Assembly (NCBI GenBank): GCA_958450325.1
Contig: OY288251.1
Span: 15,318,976-15,382,975 of the forward strand
Length of the DNA: 64,000 nt
Direction of reading: 5' to 3'
Source: Agrostemma githago
Taxonomy: Eukaryota > Streptophyta > Magnoliopsida > Caryophyllales > Caryophyllaceae
The first letter of the stretch is position 1, and each line of letters starts with the position of its first letter. Shown here in pieces: positions 1 to 11,570 of this stretch. A program made the translations under genes and the position numbers. The notes below the pieces were generated by a model. It ran no database searches, was not told where the DNA came from, and saw only the letters and a program-made list of their open reading frames with translations.

Positions 1-1948
1 CATGGCGTTCTGGAGGATGGTCGGCCAATAGAAGCCTGCCCTCACAGCTCAATGCGCGAGGCTTATGCTGCCTATGTGGTGACCACACATTCCCGAGTAG
101 ATATCGTCTAGCACCTCCACAGCCTCTCTGAATCTTAAGCACCTCGTGATAGGCGCCGACGGTCCCTTCTTGTACAACTAATCTTCTATGACCACGTACT
201 GGCTGTCGTTGTTGGCAGGCGCTTTGCTTTGTAGGGGTCCTCTATTAGTTTTTTGTCTGGTTTGTACTCTATGATGGGCATTCTCCAGTCTTCCCCGTCG
301 GCTTCCATACTACGCACGACATCGCCGTCCTCTACCCCCAGTGAGATACTTTTCTCCTTTCTAACGTCCACCCAAACTGATCGCCAGATATCTTGTAGGC
401 TGGAGCTCGCTAGCTTTGATAGGTCGTCGACCCTGTTTTTCTCGGACCTTGGGATTTGTTTTATCTCACGGAACTTAAGGCGAGACAGTAGCTACTTCAC
501 TTTCCTAGGTACAGTACCATTGACGGCTCTTTGGTCTTGTATTCCCCGTTGATGTGGTTTGTTACTAGTTGTGAATCAGTGGAGACGACAACTCATTCTG
601 CCCCGGCGGCTATTGTCAGCTCGACGCCAGCTATGACAGCTTCATATTCTTCTTCGTTGTTGGACGCCCGAAAAGTGAATCGTAGGGCGTGCTCGAATTC
701 TTCTCCATCAGGGCTGGTTAAGAACACGCCGGCTCCAGACCCGTTGTTGGTGGCTGACCCATCAGTTAAGACCTCCCATACACCGGCTGGGGAGTCATCT
801 TCCTCCGAATGTGAGCACTCAACTAAGAAGTCCGCCAATGTCTGGGCCTTGATGGCCGTCCGAGATTGATAGACGATCCCCAGCTCATTCGGCTCCATTG
901 CCAACTTAAGCATCCTCCCTGACTTCTCAAATTTTTCTAACGCTTTATCGAGCGGTAAGTTCGTCAAGACGGTTACTGGATGTGCGTTGAAGTATGGTCT
1001 CAACTTTCTTGCTGCTATCACTACTACGTACGCCGCTTTTTCCACCATTGAGTAGTTCTTCTCTGCCGGCCCCAGAGCATGGCTGCTGAAATATATCAGC
1101 TACTGAGTTTTCTCTTCTTCCTTCAGTATTACCGCGCTTATCGTCACGTTAGTGATGGCGATATACAGATATAACTTCTCTCCCTCCTCCGGTCTAGCCA
1201 GTGTCGATAGCATTTTTAAATTTTCTATCAAACATGTGAATGCCTCCCTCTTCTCTTCCTTCCATTTGAACTCCTTGTTCCACTTTAGAATTTTAAAGAA
1301 TGGGATAGACTTGTCGGCTGCTCGGGAGATGAAGCGTGCGTGGGCGGTCATCCTTCCTGTCAGAATCTGGATGTCACTTATGGTCTTTGGGTCTGGCAGG
1401 TCCAGGATGGCTTGCACCTTTTATGGGTTGGCGTCAATCCCTCTTGCGCTTACTAGGAAGCTAAGGAATTTGCCCGACCTTACGCCAAACGTGCATTTTT
1501 TCGGGTTCAACTTCATTTTGTATTTTCTCAGTGATTGGAACATCTCCCTTAGGTCGTCCAGGTGTTGCTCGTCTTCCTTAATCTTGACAATTGCGTCATC
1601 TACAAACATCTCCATGTTCTTCCCCCTTTACCCTTGAAATATTTTATCCACCAATCTTTGGTAGGTCACTTCAGCGTTCTTGAGGCCAAAGGGCATCATC
1701 TTGTACATGAATGTGTCAGCGGTACGGTGATAAATGCGCACTTGACCTTGTCAGGTCCCCATAGGAACACCTGGTGATATCCTGAGAAGGCTTCTAGGAA
1801 GCTCAACATTTAGTGGCCACTGGTGGCGTCTACCAGTTGGTCAATTCTTGGCAAGGGGTAAAAATCTTTTGGGCATGCTTTGTTGAGGTTGGGGAACTCC
1901 ACACACATACGCCAGGCACCCGACGACTTCTTGATGAGCCATATTTAG
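1..1948 (-). pseudogene. Tat-lineage Ty3/gypsy pol fragment (reverse transcriptase to RNase H)
   Basis: Decayed polyprotein read on the minus strand from 1948 down to the window edge. Near 1930-1810 it reads KKSSGAWRMCVEFPNLNKAC and then YPLPRIDQLVDATSGH followed by a stop. This is the start of a plant Ty3/gypsy RT. Next come the RT catalytic region with FVDD (near 1610), the connection with RNase H-like sequence (1417-1100), and a second RNase H-like part with LTDGSATNNGSGAG and FRASNNEEEYEAVIAG (1048-593). The last type is the extra RNase H that marks the Tat (Ogre/Retand) lineage. At least four in-frame stops break it (for example near 1818, 1418, 1099 and 592), so it is dead. The 5' side ends abruptly at about 1948, where Athila-like DNA begins. 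Gag, protease and integrase are outside or lost. Confidence 0.85.
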
Positions 1949-3560
1949 TCATGGTTATAACGATGATTTATGTGTAATTTGGTTGACTAAACTGGTGTTA
2001 TTGTGTCGTATTTATGTAATATCTGTTTAGTTATCATATAGGCTAATTTGAGGATTTTAGAGTACGACATGATTCTTTAGTTGATCCAGAACGAGAATGA
2101 AAGGAGACGCGAAGCCTTAGAAGGCCCGATACAAAGATCTAGAAGAACAAGCCCAATTGAACCGATAGCCTCACGCAACTCGAGAATTGAAGACGGAACT
2201 TAACTTGCTTTAGGTTCCGTGACATCATAGTATTTATTAGGATTATTATATTTTATTATATTATTTTTATTACTAGAGTTTGGTAAGTAATAGACTTACC
2301 TTAATTATTATTAGACTATTACTAGTATAGATTATTATTATTAGTTTTATAATGAGTATTAGAATTCTTAATTTTTTGGTTTCACGTTCATTAGGAAGAA
2401 AAAAGAGGACTCTTTAAGAACCCTATTTTCTTAATCTCAAGTATGTGTAACTATCTATTTACTTGGATTCAAGCCTTTGAAACGCTCGATAAACATTTGT
2501 GTGTTTGAATGTTTTAATTATTAATCTTGATTATTGTGGATTGCTTTGTTATTAAATCTATGAATGTTGTAATTGATTGCAAGATGCGCATCTAGTACTT
2601 GATTTCTTCTTTCTGTCGTTAGTATTGTTACTTGAATAGGATTTACTGATTAACTTAAACACCCCACATTGATTGAAGATGTCCTAATTATGAGTTTTGC
2701 TTAAAGAGATTTTGAAGTACTACTCATATCAGCAAAGTGCACTTTCTTTTCTGGTTTGCCAATGATAATAACTTTACAGTTAAGTGTGCTTGACTGGAAG
2801 CAATATAAGGATGGGTGACCTCATGAGAAGGTTTCCGGGATGCGCATGAGTGAGGCCAAAATGCGCTGGAAAGGACTCGTGTTGGTCTGTCGGACCAGTA
2901 CAAAGTCTGGCGAGCTACCGCGGTTAACATCTCCACTCCTAGGATTGGGCCGGGGTGTTACATTAACTTTACATTGGTAAAACCTAGGAATTAATAGTGA
3001 ACATGATATGTTGATATTAGTACTTAGAAGCGATTCACATAAATATCTAAGGTGCGATTGGATTGTACGCGCTATTTATTCTCTATCGTATTCTCGGATC
3101 TATATTGCTTCCGTTTAATTGAATCTAGAACTAGATTGTTTAGGTTGTTTAAAGGTTAGAGTTAATTAAGAACAAGATTCGTTTTAGTTAACTATTCATA
3201 AGAGAATTGGAATTTTATATTCACGATAGAGTAGTAAAGATTATTAATTGAAACCGTCTTACGATGATCAATCGCTATTGAGTGTGAATTTGTGCTTGTG
3301 TATAAGTTTCTTATAAATCATTTGATATCTCAATTTATTAGCTTTTTACTTTAGTTTATTAGAATATCAATAATAAAACCCCCTTGGTTAATACGATTTT
3401 TAATTACATTAGAGGTCGATTTTATCTACACTTTAGTGAGCATAATTAGATTAATCTGATTCCCATGGATTCGACCCTTATTTCTACTCTACTACGTTTT
3501 TAGTATTTAGATTTTAGTGATTGTAAATTGTAATTTGAGGCATACGACTTTAGCATGTCA
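1949..3560 (+). mobile_element. Probable 5' LTR of an Athila-lineage Ty3/gypsy element
   Basis: AT-rich non-coding DNA between the Tat pol fragment and a clear Athila-type primer site. The 3' boundary (about 3560) is set by the primer site a few bases downstream. The 5' boundary is a guess: it is where similarity to the Tat pol ends. About 1.6 kb is a usual Athila LTR length. It is interrupted by a 5S-rRNA-derived insertion at 2778-2963. No gene is visible in it. The gag at 18415 belongs to the same element, which makes the LTR reading likely, but no second LTR copy is present for confirmation. Confidence 0.5.
2769..2972 (+). mobile_element. 5S-rRNA-derived retroelement fragment (Cassandra LTR 3' part or 5S-type SINE) with flanking 9-bp direct repeats
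   Basis: Positions 2778-2840 match the internal promoter half of plant 5S rRNA: a box A-like AAGTGTGCTTG at 2781-2791 and a box C-like GGATGGGTGACCTCATGAG starting at 2809. The tail ends GGGCCGGGGTGTTACA at 2962, the typical end of Cassandra TRIM LTRs, which are known to carry 5S promoter sequence. The upstream part of the LTR and of the 5S gene is missing. The copy is flanked by TAACTTTAC at 2769-2777 and 2964-2972. A 9-bp duplication is longer than the 5 bp usual for LTR elements, so a truncated or SINE-like insertion is possible. It is not a functional 5S gene. Confidence 0.7.
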
Positions 3561-3565
3561 AATTT

Positions 3566-3579
3566 TGGCGCCGTTGCCG
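3566..3579 (+). other. Primer binding site complementary to tRNA-Asp (Athila)
   Basis: TGGCGCCGTTGCCG is the reverse complement of the CCA-bearing 3' end of plant tRNA-Asp. It lies six bases after the proposed LTR end. This is the usual primer of Athila elements and fixes the plus orientation of the element that continues at 18385. Confidence 0.75.
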
Positions 3580-3663
3580 TGGAATTGGCATTAATTATTT
3601 TTGTGTTTTCTAGTGTAGTTTTTAATTTTCTTTTTATTGTAGCTAATTTTCTTTTTATTATAG

Positions 3664-4253
3664 TGTGGACATGAAATAGGTCCACCCGGACGCGGCCACG
3701 CGCGGGTTTGGGGAGGCGAATGAATCTCGTGGTAAGATCGATCTCAGGTCGAAATTTAAATCGAAGTTGGAGTCGCCACCGAAATTTATGGGAATTCGGA
3801 CCCGTTCGAACTCACTCTACAATTAGGCGTTTCGTGTACAAAACACGTCCCGCTTTTAGTGTTAGAGTTTATGAGTTCGTCCCTTTGCATTACAATATCG
3901 ACGCCGAGTTATCGGATATCGTGCATCGAATGACTCTCGTGCGCCAATGATTTTGGACATCCGAAAACCATGATTCTGAGTAAGAGGTGAGGGTACGTGT
4001 TGGGTAGCCCACAAAGGACACTCAACCCCGCCCGCTCTTTAGCGGCCTCTACTAAGATACCGTTCGTGTACGCGCGTTAGTAAAATGACTAAAATGTTAT
4101 GCAAACAATGTTTTCGGCTAAGCATGATAATTATATGTGAACTACGTCATTTTAATGCATCAAAACTAGAGTCGAATCATTTAGCATGCGAGGTTCATTT
4201 ATAAAAAGATAAACATCGAAAACATATAAAACTCGTAAATGGATACAACATAC
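3664..4253 (-). mobile_element. Solo LTR of a Tat-type element, left part (continues at 16605-18384)
   Basis: Starts TGTGGACATG at 3664. It matches an uninterrupted second copy at 50313-52629 over its whole length. It is preceded by TATAG (3659-3663), and the same TATAG follows the right part at 18385-18389, a 5-bp target-site duplication. It sits in the Athila leader between primer site and gag. By analogy with the full element nested in it, the LTR reads on the minus strand (TGTAGACACC to GTCCACA). It is split at 4253/16605 by a younger Retand-like element. Non-coding. Confidence 0.9.
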
Positions 4254-6424
4254 TGTGGACGTCCGTCCGCACCACTCCGCGCCCCGCGCGGGACCGACCC
4301 GATTTTTCAACGTGTGTCGGTGGCCACCCACGCGGCCCCCTTTCTTTCGAGGGCCGGTCTGATCTCGCGTACGGGGTGATGTTTCGGACCTCGATTCGGA
4401 TGACGATCCGGACTTGTACTAGACGGGTGCGGGCACCCGTGTTTCCGTTTGGGAATCGATCGAGTCATGGTTGTAAATGTTTAAAGGCCGATTTGTTTGG
4501 TAAGGCGACCTTTTTAGTGAACTGAATTCGTTGCCGATTTGTGGAGTCGCCACCGAGTCAATTATGGGGACTCGGAAACCGTTCAAGTCAACTTTGATCC
4601 CTAGCTGGCTCAAAGTTGAGGGGCACAGGACCTAAAGATAAAGACTTATACCCTTAAGCACTCCATGCCTGGAAGGACTCTCATTGCCAATGGTTTCAGA
4701 CATCCGGAAACCGTCGATTCTGAGTAAGGGGTGAGGGTACGTATTGGGAAGGCAATATCCGATAGATGTCAACACCCAATCCCGCCCGCACTATAGCGGG
4801 CTCTACTAATCAATCGGTGGGATGATAACCTACTTCTTTTGTTGTGGTGGAAACACTGTAACATCCGTTGTTTTCACCCTATACCTTTTGCTATGTCCAT
4901 TGTTTAGAGACAAGTAAGTATTGTCGTCAAAATAGTTGTGTTTACATTCTTTGCATGCGATTTCACGTGACAGGCAGGCCATGAAAAGATGCACGTGGGA
5001 GAGTAGAGAGTACTAGTATAATACGTATTAGCAAGTCAGTTTTAACGCAATAATACGGATATTAGTCGTTCTCGTGATATACCTTACCTGGTATTCTGCT
5101 TTAGATCCGTCGGCTTGGTATTAATAGAGATGCGTCGAACGTAATAAGGCGAGCACCCGGACTAATACGGAACCCGACCATCACTTTGTTCAGTTTTAGT
5201 TGTTTTATGTTTTGAATTTCGTGTTTAGGTGATTTAGCATGCGATTATAAGGTCATAAAAGCGGTAAATCATACAAAAAACTGTAAATGCGAATGTAAGT
5301 AAATCACATTGTGAGGAGTTGCACCCTCGGAGTATACACTAAACGGGACACGATGCATAGATAGTTGAGAACGGATCTCGGAATTACTCGGGTCTATATA
5401 GTGTATTTTAGTATTTGTGGTTGAAGTTGGGACGTTACGTGTTTTAGTAGATGTTGTGGACCTAGTGTCCACATCTAGTGTTGTCGTAGTGCATAATAAA
5501 GGAAATTACGAATATGGAAAGTTTTGTTTAGATGTCAACCTAGTGACGATTCGACTTCAAAGGCGGATCCTTCAAGGGATTTCGGCAGAGCTTCGTTATC
5601 GTTGACCCTTCCTTCGGCTACTCTAGCAGACCTTCGTTATTATGGACCGATTCTGCAGCTAATCCGGCAGAGCTTCACTACTAGACTTGAGCTAGTCGAA
5701 CACAAGCGCCTCGGTATCGAGTGGGGTGCTCGAAGGTGAGGAGTAGCGTCGATGTCGCTTTTATCAGAACTGCGATCGAGTGGATCGTTTGCCTCTGGTG
5801 TCGGAGTACGAGACCTTAGCGAGAGAAAAGAGAGGGAAGAACGAGTTGTGTAGAAGTAGGCACGAACTCGTGATTGTGTGTCGAATGAATGAGGTGAGGG
5901 GGGGTATTTATAAGTGGTTTCGTTCCTCGTCACCCATATGGACGCCCGGGGTCAAGCGGCTCGGTCTTCAGGTGCCTGGTGTGTGGCAGTTCAGTTTTCA
6001 GGCGCCTGAGCTGAGGCTGTCGAAGTTGTGAAGATCCGATATAAAAACTTTCAGAAAAGGAGAAGATGCATATCTTAGCTTATCTTGGAGGTTAAGGCTT
6101 CCCCATAACCCTAGTGTGGTAGGCGCCGGGTGGGCTTCGGGTGTTCGTCCCGAGGTTCACTCGGCCTGACGCGTTGACTCGGGTTTGACTTTTTATATTT
6201 CGGAGCCCCGGTGTTGAAATTGACTCTAATTAGTGTCGACGCGATAGTAATGACACGACTAAGCCTGCCTTGATGTTATTTTAATCTTTCCGAGTAATTA
6301 TTTGATCCGTTCTATAGAAAAACTATCTAAAACATCGTGAACTCGCGTCGCATTGCAGTCCGATCGTCATAGGGTGTTTGTCGGGCACTCCTTCAGCCAC
6401 CAGGTCCAAATCTAGGTGTCTACA
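4254..6424 (-). repeat. 3' LTR of the Retand-like element
   Basis: On the plus strand it runs from TGTGGACGTCC to GTGTCTACA. It aligns end to end with 14431-16604 and, inverted, with 19142-21317. The GC-rich 200 bases at its left edge contrast with AT-richer DNA further in. Short open frames in it are not conserved genes. Confidence 0.92.
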
Positions 6425-6438
6425 GAAGCCCCCACTTT
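6425..6438 (-). other. Polypurine tract of the Retand-like element
   Basis: On the minus strand AAAGTGGGGGCTTC directly precedes the 3' LTR, the position and composition expected of a plus-strand primer. Confidence 0.75.
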
Positions 6439-6707
6439 GACTGAGGCTTGGACAAGGCGAAAGTCAAAGTATAGCCACCCAGGTCAATCGAGGATTACGA
6501 CCTGGTGGCTGTCCGGTCGGGTCGCTTTAAATCCGTTGGACTACGTTTTGAGGCTCGCCAGCCAAGGCTTAGAAATCACACCTGACGCCCTTGCCTGTAG
6601 TTGCTTGTCGGGGCCCGGGCCCATGCTTGTCGTCTCGTCTCGGGTTTGCTGTTTTAGTAGTTTCGGACTTTTTACTTAAGTATTTATTGGTGTCTTAGTT
6701 TTGATTT
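6439..6707. other. Non-coding 3' region of the Retand-like element before its tandem repeats
   Basis: No conserved protein or structure seen. It leads into the CTCGGGTGGCTGCG tandem array. Confidence 0.5.
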
Positions 6708-7190
6708 AATCCTTGGTGGGTGGTTGCATTAAGTTAGATTTATCCCTCCCGGGTGGCTGTGTTAGATAAATCCCTCTCGGGTGGCTGCGTTAGATTTATC
6801 CCTCTAGGGTGGTTGCGTTAGATTTATTCCTCTCTCGGGTGGCTGCGTTAAATTTATCCCTCTCGGGTGGCTGTGTTTAGACTTATCCCTCTCGGGTGGC
6901 TGTGTTTATATTTATCCCTCTCGGGTTCATGCGTTAGATTTATCCCTCTCGGGTGGCTGCGTTAGACTTATCCCTCTCGGGTGGCTGCGTTAGATTTATC
7001 CCTCTCGGGTGGCTGCGTTTAGATTTATCCCTCTCGGGTGGCTGCATTAGATTTATCCCTCTCGGGTGGCTGCGTTAGATTTATCCTTCTAGGGTGGCTA
7101 CGTTTAGATTTATCCCTCTCGGGTGGCTGCGTTAGATTTATCCCTCTTGGGTGGCTGCGTTAGATTTATCCCTCTCGGGTGGCTGCGTTA
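6708..7190. repeat. Tandem repeat A, about 17 copies of a roughly 28-bp unit
   Basis: The core CCCTCTCGGGTGGCTGCGTT recurs about every 27-29 bases with point changes and a few 1-2 base indels. It sits between the antisense gene remnant and the 3' LTR. An amplified tandem repeat in this region is a recorded trait of Silene Retand elements. Several units near 6990-7190 are nearly identical, suggesting recent homogenisation. Confidence 0.9.
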
Positions 7191-7386
7191 GTTTCTTTTG
7201 GAAAGTTTCTGACTAACCCTGGTCTATTGCTTTCTTCGGAAAATTTCTGACTAACCCTGGTCTACTGATTCTTTCGGGAAAGTTTCTGACTGAGTCTGGT
7301 CTACTGATTTCTTCGGGGAAGTTTCTGACTAACCCTGGTCTACTGATTCCTTCGGGAAAGTTTCTGACTAACCCTGGTCTACTAAT
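7191..7386. repeat. Tandem repeat B, five copies of a roughly 39-bp unit
   Basis: The core GTTTCTGACTAACCCTGGTC recurs five times directly after repeat A, with a different unit and length. The last copy ends at CTACTAATTA. Confidence 0.88.
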
Positions 7387-8016
7387 TACTGGCTGTTTGG
7401 ATTTAGTGATTGTTTTGCCTTTAAATTACTAGTGTTGATGTGTAAGCTCTTTGCGTTAGTTCTTGGGCTTGTATTTGCTTAGTGAATTATTCCGAGAATG
7501 TGCTAATATAATAATCCCCCTGGGATGTGAATTGAGTGTGCTTAGGGACTTGCTAGGATAACAGATTGCTTCGAGTGCTTTGGGGTCGTAGATTTTTTTT
7601 GTTTGCTTTATCACGCGGTCAAGCGCGAGCATTCTTATTAATCGTGGTTGTCGTGTTCATTTATTGCTGGGGGTCGATTTCGACCATAGGAGGTTTTAAG
7701 GCTTGCATTACGGGTTTGAATTTACTCCTAATTCCCTCGATTGGCATCTAAGACGGTGCGTGCTCGTCCGGTTAGGTTTTCGGCAGGGATTGAATGAAGG
7801 TTGGCTCAGGCTAAGAGCACGATGAGCCATTACTCGTCGGAGAGTGTGCTAGTGAACTAGTTGCACCCTGCAGATGTAAGTTTCTTTCTTACAGTTTGTT
7901 ATATTTAGTAGCCCCCAAGGTTTAGGATTATTGAAGTGTTGGTTTTGGTTTTATCGTTTGTTTTGTCCTATGGTCTAGTGTTTGCTTTCATTTTGAACGG
8001 TTCGCTTTTCTTTTAG
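7387..8016. other. Non-coding stretch upstream of the antisense gene remnant
   Basis: No conserved coding sequence seen. It occupies the place where the N-terminal plant-mobile-domain exons of the antisense gene should be (compare 38080-39238), so those exons have been lost or replaced here. It ends in a pyrimidine-rich tract and AG (8015-8016), the splice acceptor of the surviving exon. Confidence 0.5.
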
Positions 8017-8635
8017 CTGGCCGACTCGGCTGATGCTGTTCAGCCCCCAAATTTCCCTTTGACACTGCTCAGGATCGATATGGCTGGGGTAGCCTTTACA
8101 TAGCCTCTTTCTCTGTGTTCCGCTGAGGAGATGAAGGCTGGGATGGAGTGGCGTGACCGGGTCTACCGGGTAAGTTTGGGTTTCTGTTTTGGATTCTAAG
8201 GGTTAGGTTTTGTTTGGCTAACTTGCGTGGTTTCACCTTTCAGGTTTCGTCGGTTTGCCATCAGCGGTTGTGGCAGGCTGTCTATACTTCGAGGGTCTCC
8301 CGTGATACTTCGGGACCTCGATCGGTAAGTGTGTGTACCTAGGGTTGGCTCTTAGATTGTTTGTGTGCTTTCCTCAAGTGCAAGTTATGTTCGCATGACA
8401 TTTCCGATATGGTGGGACAGCTGGAGACTCGGGTGACCGAGCTTGAGGCGGAAGCAACTGAAGCGCGACAGCTCCCGCAATATTGGGCTGGCGAGATTGC
8501 TCAACTTAAGGAGCGGCTGGCTAGGTCTGAGGGCGAGACCTCCGCGCAGGGTGAGGTTAGGCATCCGGTTGAGAAGGAGAGAGAGTCCGAGGTTGAGGCT
8601 ACGCGTCGTGCTATGGGTGCTACTGAGGATGTTTG
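8017..8635 (+). pseudogene. 3' exons of the antisense gene of the Retand-like element
   Basis: Homologous to 39324-39343 plus 27098-26534. Exon 8017-8169 begins LADSADAVQPPNFPLTLLRI and contains one stop (TAG) where the sister copy has Glu. It ends at a GT donor. Exon 8244-8324 (VSSVCHQRLWQ to SGPRS) is bounded by AG and GT. The last exon encodes VGQLETRVTELEAE and a heptad-rich, probable coiled-coil tail ending at 8635. Its acceptor AG is changed to TG next to GACATTT, so splicing would fail. The gene runs opposite to gag and the LTRs. Retand-2 is reported to have two antisense ORFs in this position. The N-terminal PMD part is missing here. Confidence 0.75.
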
Positions 8636-8761
8636 AGGGATTCCCAAGACAGCTACTCTAGATATGCTGTCGGGGATGGATGGTAGTGAGTCTCCTACCC
8701 TAGATTTAGAGGATCTAGGTTTGAACGACAACATTGGTGGGCTTGTGATAGCCATAGGCAC

Positions 8762-11570
8762 AACTTCTAGGGGTCCTCCCTAGTTTGTGAACTCGATTTA
8801 ACTTTTTAGTATTTGAGTTGTTTTAGTTTAGTCTTTGCATTTTTGTTTTATGAAATGCTGATCTAAATTGACAAGTAATCACTTCATGGTTGTTTTATTC
8901 GTGATTTCATCGTAGTTTAGGACGTTTTAGAATGCGTTGGGGTTGCCTGAGAGTACGAAAGCGGTTTTTCGGATTTTTGAAATGCGTTAGTTTGAGCCGG
9001 GAGTTGGATCAGATAGTACGTTGATTAAAACATTTTGACTCGAGACGAACGAAATGTAAGAGGTCAACGTGCTATGACGGGGTGCACTAGGATGCAAATG
9101 TAGTTGTTTCGACATTCATAAGGAGGCTGAAGCCAAAATCTAGGCTACTTTTGAAAAAAAGTTAGACCACTTTTTGTATATTCAAGACAATGCTGTACTG
9201 GGCTTACAAACGCGACTTGACAACAACCGTTTAAGGCTACAACACGCCTAGGTGGGGTAGCTTATCCCCCTAAAAGCAAAAAAAAATTAAAAGACATCTA
9301 AGTCTTGTGGATCCGATGGACGAAATGTACCGTCTGTGTGGACCTGACTCTCTTGCGCGGGCATTTCGGTCGTTGGAAAGGGGTTTAGCGACTTCAGGAG
9401 GTCGTTCATGACGTCTGGGGTTGTCGGGAGTGAGAGAAAGGTTAAGGATTGTGGAGATGACCGTACTACAGAATAAGGAAGCTATGTGGGCTAATGTCAC
9501 TAAGCGCCCGACCAAAGACGGCGTTACCGATCCTAGTTTTCGTTAGTTCATCTAAACGGGCCATGACCGACAAGACCCATATTGAGAATGTTAGTGAGGG
9601 GAAATGAGATTGGCTGGGCTCTCTTTTGGCTAGGGAGGTGGAAGCTTGCGTTAGGAGGGTCAATGGTGAGAGACCCAAGGAAGCACACCCGAATGGCAAG
9701 GGAAAGGAAAAGTTGGACCGGTAGAGTCCAGCCATTTAGTACTATGTTGTATTAATCGATATTATGTGGCGTATTACTACTAGTTTTTTGTAGGGTTTTG
9801 CTTGGCACGTCGTCATTTTCCGGGGTAGCCGGATTTTGGATGCTCGATGTAAAGGGCCTCGACAAAGGCATGATTTAAATGATTTTTTTTTAATGAGAAG
9901 CACATTTTTTTTATTACTTTTTTTTGGTGGCTCGCAACTCGATTCTTCATTTTGCCCGAAGCGCCCTTTCAGGTTTTCACTCCGTCCTCGGCTCACCTTT
10001 TGTTCCAGTTTTTTTCTTTTTTTTTTTCTTTTTTTTTTTGCTCCTTTTTTTTCTTGACGACGGCTCGCAACTCGCTTCTTCATTTTGCCCGGGGCGCCCT
10101 TTACGGTTTTCGCCCCGTCCTCGGCTCGTCGTTTGTGCTTTGTCATTGAAATCACTCATTAACCGGCACACGGGAAAGGTTCCGGTTTACATGTGAATCG
10201 AGTAATCGATCTTGTCATTTTTGTTGGTTGTACCCGGGGAAGGGTTGCCTACGTATCCGTGTTTGGACGGAATCAAACCCTGTTCGTAGTTCTTTATAGA
10301 TGTGAGTGATTTTGATTTTAAACTCGTTATGTCAATTATCGATGTGAGATGTTTAGAGTGTATTCACCCTAGTTAAAGAACTAAGGTGGGGTGATTGGGT
10401 GTGACCCCTTGAAAGTGACAATTACCGAGATACCGTGTTTGGGTCAGGGTGAGTGGCTTGGATGGTTTTGGAATATGGAGCTAGGTAGTAAGTAGTTTCG
10501 ATAGATCAAAATCTGGAGCTTGATTTTTGTGGAGTTAGGACTATGGGCTAGGTTTCGTAATGTGGTAAGAAAGGGGAAGCTGAGTAAAAATGACCCATAC
10601 TTCAATCGGGTGGGTTGTAAATTACGTGGAATCTGATTTCCATGTCTGGCCCTAACGGTTGGGATTATCCTATTGAGCTTGAATCCTCAAAATTTTGGAC
10701 TGTCTCCTAACAAGCGTCTCGGGAAGGTCTTAAGGGTTGTAATGCAGGGAAGCTAGTATTTGGGTGCTAGTTGACTGGTCTGTTCATTTTTTTCCTTTTC
10801 TTTTTTTTCCCTTCTATCTTTTTTTTTTACTTTTTGCTCGGAGTTTGCACTTAAAGTCGAGTTGAATGATTGAGGGTTTCATTTTGACCGTTGAGTCTGG
10901 TCTTGATCATTGAATTGGGCCAGTTTAGTTTGGCCTTGGTTTCATTTTTTCCTTTGGCTCCTTTTGGCCATTTAAGACTTCTTTTTCTTTTTTTGTCAGA
11001 CTAGCACCTATGGTAGGAATTGGTCGGTCTTTATTCGAGGGATATTTATTGTGGGAAATGGGTTTGCCTTCCGTCGTTGATCACAAGCTAAGAGACTATC
11101 TAGATTTTGCATAGGATTCAGTAATGCTCGTTCTAAGGGATATCTATGTGGTTTTCTACACCAGACATGGAATAGGTAAAAAAAGAACACGGGATCTCAG
11201 TTCTTGTAATTCCTTGTTGTTTCGAGGTATGTTTGATTGTTATTGATAAATGGCATAGTACCGAGTTGTAAGCAAGAAATATATGTTTTAAATCAAGCGA
11301 TTGTCGAGGCGCATTATAAAGGAAGAAAAGTTTATTTCTTTTTATTGATAGTAATGAGCGGGCTATGCGACCGAGGTATTATTTTTGGGGAGGTGGAGGA
11401 CAGGTCCCCTCGTACCTCTTGACTTGATGCGAAAGACAAAAGGACATTTATTACATTATTAGGTCTAGGCCCTAAGACGAACTAGTCTTTGACTCAGACA
11501 CAGATTTTACTCGTCTTGGCGGGTGCTCGCGGGTTTTTGGGATCTTCCCCGATATTCAGGACATTCTCCT
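8762..11570. other. Long non-coding interior with T-rich low-complexity tracts
   Basis: Occupies the place where pol would be in an autonomous element. No protease, RT, RNase H or integrase motif is readable on either strand. Poly-T/C tracts lie at 9886-10055 and 10786-10840. The inverted counterpart in the second element is 23689-26533, so the non-coding content is shared by both copies rather than being decay of one. Confidence 0.7.

Noticed and set aside
2778..2962. A working 5S rRNA gene
   Set aside because: Only the internal promoter half is similar; the 5' third is missing and the sequence ends in an LTR-type terminus.
6708..7386. CRISPR array
   Set aside because: Repeats are directly adjacent with no unique spacers, in a eukaryotic retrotransposon.
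9742..10171. Lys-rich protein of 137 residues
   Set aside because: A translation of poly-T/C low complexity; the counterpart in the second element does not keep the frame.
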